Of a stretch of 64,000 nucleotides of DNA, positions 59,328-64,000 are shown piece after piece. The stretch's first letter is position 1; every line of letters begins with the position of its first letter. This DNA comes from Salinicola aestuarinus (GTDB taxonomy: Bacteria > Pseudomonadota > Gammaproteobacteria > Pseudomonadales > Halomonadaceae): positions 19,302-83,301 of the forward strand of contig NZ_PZJP01000017.1 of assembly GCF_003206645.1 (NCBI RefSeq), given 5' to 3'. A program made the translations under genes and the position numbers. The notes under the pieces were generated by a model. That model made no database searches. It was not told the DNA's origin and worked only from the letters and a program-made list of their open reading frames with translations.

Positions 59328-61169
59328 ATGACGTATCACGACACTCGCCGCGCCCGCATCGCGCCCGCGCGCCCTGCCCTCGTCGGCACGCTGGCGGTGA
59401 CGATCGCCACCGCCAGCGGCGCCGTCGCTGCGCAGCAACGTCTCGATGACATTCAGGTCACGGCCAACCGTCTCGTCCAGACACAGACAGAGGTGCTTGC
59501 AAGCACGTCCGTCATCGAGCGCGCCGACATCGAGCGTAGCCAGGCTTCGAGCCTGGTCGAACTGCTCCAGGGGCGCGCCGGCATCGAGCTCGCTCGCAAC
59601 GGCGGACGCGGCAATACCACCAGTCTCTTCATGCGCGGCACCAACTCCAATCACACGCTGGTGCTGGTCGACGGTCAGCGCATCGCCTCGCCCACCGACG
59701 GCTCAATCAACTGGGAGTTCCTCCCGGTCGCCGCCATCGAGCGCATCGAGATCGTGCGCGGCCCACGCGCCTCGGCCTACGGCGCCGACGCCATCGGCGG
59801 CGTGATCAACGTTTTCACACGCCACGCCACTGATCCCGGCCAGCACGCAACGCTCGAACTGCGGGCGGGCGAAGAGAGTCACCAGCAGCAGACCGGCTGG
59901 TTCTCCTCGGTCCAGGGCGACACGCGTTTCTCGGCGCTGATCGACCATGACAAAAGCGACGGGTTCTCCGCGCGAGACGACGGCAGCGACGATGATGGTT
60001 TCGCGCAGAACACCGGCCAGCTATCGCTCTCCCACGCCTTCGGCGAGGCGGCCGATCTCGATGTCTCCCTGCTGCGCTCGAAAACTCGCTACGACTACGA
60101 CGACTGTTCCGGCTCCGACGACTGCCGCGGCAAGGGCGAGCAGCTTCTCGCCAACGCCGCCCTCACCAGCCACCTGTCCGAGACCTGGGACATGGTCGTC
60201 ACCGCCGGACAATCGCGAGAGTCGCGGCGCCAAATCGTCGATGGCGATAGCACCGGCCGAACCGCCACCCGGCGCGACGACTTCGGCATTGCCCACCGTT
60301 TCCAGCTCGACGCTGGCGGCGCCGCACTGGGCGTCGACTATCGCCACGAAGCGCTGACCGACGGCGCCAGCAGCTACCCGCGAGACGCGCGGGAGAACTA
60401 CGGCCTCTATGCCAATACGCATCAACGCTACGGGCGTCATGCCCTCTCCGCCGGGGCGCGCTACGACGACGATCAGCGCTTTGGCGATGCCACGACCGGC
60501 AACGTTGCCTATGCTTTCGACCTGACCACGCGTCAGCAGGTCGGAGCGAGTTACGCCACCGCGTTCAAGGCACCGAGTTTCCTCGAGCTTTACGGTCCCT
60601 ACGGCAACAACCCGGACCTCGATGCCGAAGAGTCGGAGACCACGGAAGTCTTCTGGCGGTTGAATGCCGAGCGCTGGCATCTTGGCTTGACGGCGTTCGA
60701 CACCCACATCGACGACCTGATCAGCTATACCGGTCCGAATTTCGCGCCGATCAACGTCGACCGCGCCCGCATTCGCGGGGTCGAGCTCACGACTGGCTGG
60801 CAGTCCGGCGGTCTGAGCCTCGACGCCTCGCTGACGCACCAGAACCCGGAGGATCGCGCGGCCGACCAGCGTCTGCTGCGCCGGGCGCGGACCTACGGCC
60901 GGCTGGATGCCGATTACGCGTTTGCCGCCTACGACCTCGGGGCCACGCTGAGAAGTGCGGGCGATCGCCGCGACGTTAAGGTCGCCTCCCCCGGCCAGAC
61001 GCATACCGCCGGCTACGGCGTGGTGGATCTGCGCGGTTCCTGGAGCGTGACGCCCGCGGTGACCCTGCTGGCCAAACTGGATAACGCCTTCGATCGTGAT
61101 TACCAGCTCGTCGACGGCTACAACACCCAGGGACGCTACTTCGAAGCGGGCGTCAGGCTGACCTACTGA
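59328..61169 (+). CDS. btuB: TonB-dependent vitamin B12 receptor
   Basis: 613 residues (E. coli BtuB 614). A signal peptide (LVGTLAVTIATASGAVAAQ) precedes the TonB box-like DDIQVTANR and the plug domain (about 45-155): SSLVELLQGRAGIELARNGG, SLFMRGTNSNHTLVLVDGQR, IERIEIVRGPRASAYGADAIGGVINVFTR. The beta-barrel ends in an aromatic residue context, GRYFEAGVRLTY. It takes up cobalamin across the outer membrane using TonB energy. The ATG at 59328 is preceded by GGGGAT; the open frame back to 59019 is riboswitch sequence. A Ca2+-binding Asp-rich loop (SARDDGSDDDGF; DDCSGSDDC) is present in the barrel, as in BtuB. The upstream riboswitch supports the B12 substrate. Confidence 0.92.
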   Translation: MTYHDTRRARIAPARPALVGTLAVTIATASGAVAAQQRLDDIQVTANRLVQTQTEVLASTSVIERADIERSQASSLVELLQGRAGIELARNGGRGNTTSLFMRGTNSNHTLVLVDGQRIASPTDGSINWEFLPVAAIERIEIVRGPRASAYGADAIGGVINVFTRHATDPGQHATLELRAGEESHQQQTGWFSSVQGDTRFSALIDHDKSDGFSARDDGSDDDGFAQNTGQLSLSHAFGEAADLDVSLLRSKTRYDYDDCSGSDDCRGKGEQLLANAALTSHLSETWDMVVTAGQSRESRRQIVDGDSTGRTATRRDDFGIAHRFQLDAGGAALGVDYRHEALTDGASSYPRDARENYGLYANTHQRYGRHALSAGARYDDDQRFGDATTGNVAYAFDLTTRQQVGASYATAFKAPSFLELYGPYGNNPDLDAEESETTEVFWRLNAERWHLGLTAFDTHIDDLISYTGPNFAPINVDRARIRGVELTTGWQSGGLSLDASLTHQNPEDRAADQRLLRRARTYGRLDADYAFAAYDLGATLRSAGDRRDVKVASPGQTHTAGYGVVDLRGSWSVTPAVTLLAKLDNAFDRDYQLVDGYNTQGRYFEAGVRLTY

Positions 61170-61210
61170 AACGTCGCTGCCGATAAGGTGGCGAATGGCA
61201 ACACCGCGTC

Positions 61211-61235
61211 GGCGGTGCCTCGCTGGGGCACCGCC
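61211..61235. terminator. Hairpin between btuB and the GT61 gene
   Basis: Perfect 9-bp stem GGCGGTGCC/GGCACCGCC with a 7-nt loop between convergent genes. No T-run; a bidirectional terminator is plausible. Confidence 0.45.
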
Positions 61236-61279
61236 GGTCATTCGTGCCCGAGATACGTCAGGGTCTGGCGGACTGACGG

Positions 61280-62434
61280 CTACAACAGGCCTGGCGATTC
61301 GCGCAGCACATCGGGGCGTTTGGCGTCGGTGTCGCGCTTCTCCTCGACAGACGGGGCCAGAAACGCCTCGATAGCCTCGGCACAGGCGTCGAGGTCGAAG
61401 TGATAGTCGCGGTCGTTGCCGGCCGTTTTCAGGTAAGTGATCTGAGCCTCGGCGGCCATGGCGACCGAGGCATGCCAGAAGTTGTTGCGCGGGCCGCGGG
61501 ACCAGATCAGCACCCGTGCGCCCGCCCGGCAGAAGCCGACGTTGTGCAACGCCGAGCCATCCTCCCCCGCAATAAACCGGGCGGTTTCGAAATAGGCAAT
61601 CTGTTCGGCCAGCGAGTGATCCTCCGGGTAGAACGGCGAAAATCCGCGCCGCGTGAAGAACGTCTCGATCTCTTCCTGATTCTTCACACGCGGCGAGTGG
61701 CGACGCAGGAGCACAAGCTTGCGGGGACGCGGACCGTCTTGCGGTACCCCCTCGGCGTGGCACTCACGCAGAAACCCGAAGCTTTCGCGAAGCTGGTGCG
61801 TACAGAGCGTCAGTCCATTCTTGCCGATCACCGGCACCCACAGCGATTTGACCATCACATAGTCCGACTTGTCGTAGCGCACCACGCGATTGCCTAGTCC
61901 TGCCGCCTCGATGAATGCGAGTGCCCATCCGGGCATGTTCTTGATCAGAATATCCCGCCGCGCGCCGGTCTTCTGCTCAAGACGCCGAATACTCAACAGT
62001 CTCGACACATAGTCGAGAATCCAGTGCCCGTAGACGTGGATACCGGGGCCGTGAAGCAGGATCGCCTCCTCCAGCACGGTGAAGTCCTCTGGGCGCTCGA
62101 GCCGGTTGTCGCGCACCGCTTGCGTCAGCCGCGCCGGCGACCAGTTGATCCCGTGACCAGCGAGATAGCCTTTCGACCGGGGAAGATAGATCACGCAGGC
62201 CTGGCCGAAGACCAGCGCGTCGCGGACTCGGGCCACGCGGCGGGACCAGAGGCCGTCGGCACTGGCTGCGACACGACTGAAATAGGCGCTCTGGAAATCG
62301 GCATCCGTTGCCGGCGCGATGACCCGCTCGTCGTAGGCTTCACAGTAAGGCGATTCGAACTCCACATACTCGACAGGCCCGGGTGTACTGGCCTCTTCCC
62401 CGTACCACTGTGCGGCGACTTCGATCACTTGCAT
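61280..62434 (-). CDS. GT61 (DUF563)-family glycosyltransferase
   Basis: 384 residues. The C-terminal half matches the DUF563/GT61 pattern: LLHGPGIHVYGHWILDYVSR (about 130-150, N/YxxHW), VMVKSLWVPV, RKLVLLRRHSPRVKNQEEIE (kxxixR-R signature), FSPFYPEDHSLAEQIAYFETA and FIAGEDGSALHNVGFCRAGA (GxHGaxLxN motif). GT61 members transfer xylose, GlcNAc or other sugars. The ATG at 62434 is used because GAGAGAGG lies just upstream; a GTG at 62449 is in frame. It is a single gene; no polysaccharide genes adjoin it, so target and donor are unknown. It may act in LPS or capsule decoration. Confidence 0.75.
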   Translation of the reverse strand: MQVIEVAAQWYGEEASTPGPVEYVEFESPYCEAYDERVIAPATDADFQSAYFSRVAASADGLWSRRVARVRDALVFGQACVIYLPRSKGYLAGHGINWSPARLTQAVRDNRLERPEDFTVLEEAILLHGPGIHVYGHWILDYVSRLLSIRRLEQKTGARRDILIKNMPGWALAFIEAAGLGNRVVRYDKSDYVMVKSLWVPVIGKNGLTLCTHQLRESFGFLRECHAEGVPQDGPRPRKLVLLRRHSPRVKNQEEIETFFTRRGFSPFYPEDHSLAEQIAYFETARFIAGEDGSALHNVGFCRAGARVLIWSRGPRNNFWHASVAMAAEAQITYLKTAGNDRDYHFDLDACAEAIEAFLAPSVEEKRDTDAKRPDVLRESPGLL

Positions 62435-62672
62435 CACTGCCTCTCTCACATCGACCGTCGGGCCGACGAACAGGAACCCATGACGCCCCGACGACAGCCG
62501 TCAGCGAGGCTCAGCGGACAACAGGTATACGCAGTTCATCGCCCGACGCCCATACGAAAATGGCCGTCACGGCAAAAGCTGAGAGTCGACAGCCACGGCA
62601 GCGACATCGGGCATGATGTCGCTCATACCCCCACATGAGAAAACGCTTAAGGTCGGGCAGGCAGACATCGAA

Positions 62673-62692
62673 TACTGTATATTTGGACAGTC
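62673..62692. promoter_or_regulatory. LexA box
   Basis: TACTGTATATTTGGACAGTC matches the CTGT-N8-ACAG core exactly and the 20-bp gammaproteobacterial consensus at 16 of 20 positions. It lies 94 bp upstream of the radical SAM gene. SOS control is expected. The rest of the 335-bp gap shows no gene. Confidence 0.8.
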
Positions 62693-62785
62693 TATGTAAG
62701 CCGACACCGACGCTCTCTCCCTGAGGGCTGTCCCTGCCCACGCTTCGCCCACTGACAGTGAGCGTCATACCAGGAGACGCGATCC

Positions 62786-63853
62786 ATGACGGCCGAACCC
62801 CAGTCGCGCAAAGGGCGCGGTGCGACCTATAACCCGGACAACCGCTTCCAGGCGAGCCGTGTCGAGTCTGAGTCAGACGGCTGGTGGTGGGAGCAGGCCG
62901 CCGAGCGCATCGACACTCAGGTAATCGAAGAGGCGCCGAAGAGCGCGCTCTCCTGGAACCAGTCACCGGATCTCGGATTCGACCGTTCGCTCAACCCCTA
63001 CCGCGGCTGCGAACACGGCTGCATCTACTGCTACGCCCGTCCCAGCCACGCCTACTGGGACTACTCGCCGGGACTCGACTTCGAGACGCGCCTGATCGCC
63101 AAGACCGGCATGGTCGAGCGCCTGCGTGAGGAGTTATGCCGACCGGGCTACGTCTGCCGCCCGATCAATCTCTCGGGCAATACCGACGCCTACCAGCCTA
63201 TCGAGGCGGACTACGCCAGCACCCGCTCGCTGCTCGAACTGCTGCTCGAGTGCCGTCACCCGGTGACCCTGGTGACCAAAAGCGCGCTGATCCTGCGTGA
63301 CACCACGCTGCTCGCCGAGATGGCGCGGCACCGTCTGGTCCGTGTGTTTGTCAGTCTCACCACGCTCGACAACGACCTGAAGCGCACGCTGGAGCCGCGT
63401 ACTGCCTCTCCGGCGGCGCGGCTCCGGGTGGTTCGCGAGTTGCATGAGGCGGGAATTCCCGTGGGCGTACTGGTCGCACCGGTGATTCCCGCGATCAACG
63501 ACCGCGAGATCGAGTCGATCCTCACTCGCGCCGCCGAGGCGGGCGCGGCGAGCGCGAGCTGGACGCTGCTGCGCCTGCCGCGGGAGGTCTCGCCGATGTT
63601 CGAAGCGTGGCTCGAGGCGCACTATCCCGAGCGGGCCGGCAAGGTAATGAGTTTGATCCGCCAGTCCCGAGGCGGCGCCACCAACGACAGCCGCTTTGGC
63701 CAGCGGATGCATGGCGAGGGATTGTTCGTCGACATGATCGGTCAGCGCTTCGCGCGCAGCGCGCGAAAGCTCGGACTCGGCCGCCGCGCCGACATGGGCC
63801 TGGAGACCGCAGGCTTTTGTCCACCCCGCCGCCAGCCGGATCTCTTCGCCTGA
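62786..63853 (+). CDS. Radical SAM protein, PA0069 family (spore-photolyase-like)
   Basis: 355 residues. The [4Fe-4S]/SAM motif C-x3-C-x2-C is in YRGCEHGCIYCYARPSHAYW (about 70-90); the GCxHGCxYCYARPxHxYW run is diagnostic of the family related to spore photoproduct lyase. LVTKSALILRDTTLLAEMA, VFVSLTTLD and GVLVAPVIPAINDREIE are common downstream segments; the C-terminus ends in CPPRRQPDLF. The exact reaction is not established; repair of DNA damage is inferred from the family's similarity to SplB and from the LexA box upstream. In P. aeruginosa the homologous PA0069 is, as I recall, among the LexA-controlled genes. The start at 62786 has GGAG-like AGGAGA upstream. Confidence 0.85.
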   Translation: MTAEPQSRKGRGATYNPDNRFQASRVESESDGWWWEQAAERIDTQVIEEAPKSALSWNQSPDLGFDRSLNPYRGCEHGCIYCYARPSHAYWDYSPGLDFETRLIAKTGMVERLREELCRPGYVCRPINLSGNTDAYQPIEADYASTRSLLELLLECRHPVTLVTKSALILRDTTLLAEMARHRLVRVFVSLTTLDNDLKRTLEPRTASPAARLRVVRELHEAGIPVGVLVAPVIPAINDREIESILTRAAEAGAASASWTLLRLPREVSPMFEAWLEAHYPERAGKVMSLIRQSRGGATNDSRFGQRMHGEGLFVDMIGQRFARSARKLGLGRRADMGLETAGFCPPRRQPDLFA

Positions 63854-63930
63854 AGAGGACACGTAAAGCCAGCGACGAGGGATGCCGGGCGCGATCGCTT
63901 CGCACGCCGCCGTTCGCCCCGCCATGCGCC

Positions 63931-64000
63931 GACGCCTCGCAAGAAACCCCAACGCCTCGCAAGAAACCCCAACGCCTTGGTAGAAACGACAACGCCTCGC
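63931..64000. repeat. 20-bp tandem repeat running off the right edge
   Basis: Units start at 63931, 63951, 63971 and 63991. The unit AACGCCTCGCAAGAAACCCC is exact at 63951-63970; 63931-63950 differs by one base and 63971-63990 by several. The array continues past base 64000. The unit length is not a multiple of three, so it is unlikely to be coding. Confidence 0.8.

Noticed and set aside
60021..61763. 580-codon open frame on the minus strand
   Set aside because: Antisense to btuB, which has a signal peptide, plug domain and riboswitch; the minus frame has no recognisable motif and an arginine/glycine-rich composition typical of a GC-rich shadow.
1..64000. CRISPR arrays, rRNA genes or complete insertion sequences
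   Set aside because: No regularly spaced repeats with unique spacers, no rRNA segments and no transposase-like protein were seen in the window.

Overview
This 64 kb window looks like the chromosome of a high-GC, salt-adapted gammaproteobacterium, most likely a member of the Halomonadaceae (Halomonas/Salinicola type). The evidence is a betIBA choline-to-glycine-betaine operon beside a choline-binding protein, two SLC13/RCK transporters, several RND efflux systems, and gammaproteobacterial tRNAs, LexA, BetI and PsrA-type sites. The genus is inferred; no rRNA or marker gene is present to fix it.

Region 1 (1-18,874, all on the minus strand) is a long ABC-transporter-dependent capsule locus. Read in the direction of transcription it runs: small lipoprotein, kpsD, kpsM, kpsT, kpsE, kpsF, a giant three-module KpsC-like glycosyltransferase, an acetyltransferase, a putative glycosyltransferase, a HAD phosphatase, a nucleotidyltransferase-kinase fusion, a second nucleotidyltransferase, kdsA, a kdsB-kdsC fusion, a PhyH-type dioxygenase, an acyltransferase and ugd (cut by the window edge). 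The export genes and the Kdo and ugd genes have the GC-rich composition of the genome. The strain-specific middle (about 5.3-12.5 kb) is visibly AT-rich, the usual mosaic of a group 2/3-type capsule locus.

Region 2 (about 21.5-34.2 kb) is the main surprise: a collapsed integrative and conjugative element in a tRNA-Asn array. A 48-bp piece of tRNA-Asn lies at 21,543, followed by a frameshifted tyrosine integrase and an intact MobH/TraI relaxase. At the other end lie soj (parA) and a truncated dnaB beside the tRNA-Asn genes. This is the terminal gene layout of the PAPI-1/pKLC102/PFGI-1 class, but all conjugation and replication genes in between are gone. In their place are a TetR-controlled RND efflux pump, an AraC regulator with an MdaB-like quinone reductase, and a decapitated metallo-beta-lactamase-fold gene fused at the dnaB break.

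Region 3 (34-64 kb) is ordinary chromosome: tRNA-Met; choX and betIBA around a BetI operator that overlaps a promoter; an MdtABC-like efflux operon; fadE with a PsrA-like operator; rlpA; an SLC13 transporter; qor; a hypothetical gene; ugpQ; a MotA/MotB-like pair; a cobalamin riboswitch and btuB; a GT61 glycosyltransferase; and a radical SAM gene of the PA0069 family under a LexA box. A 20-bp tandem repeat runs off the right edge. All functional calls were made by reading sequence and motifs; no database search was run.
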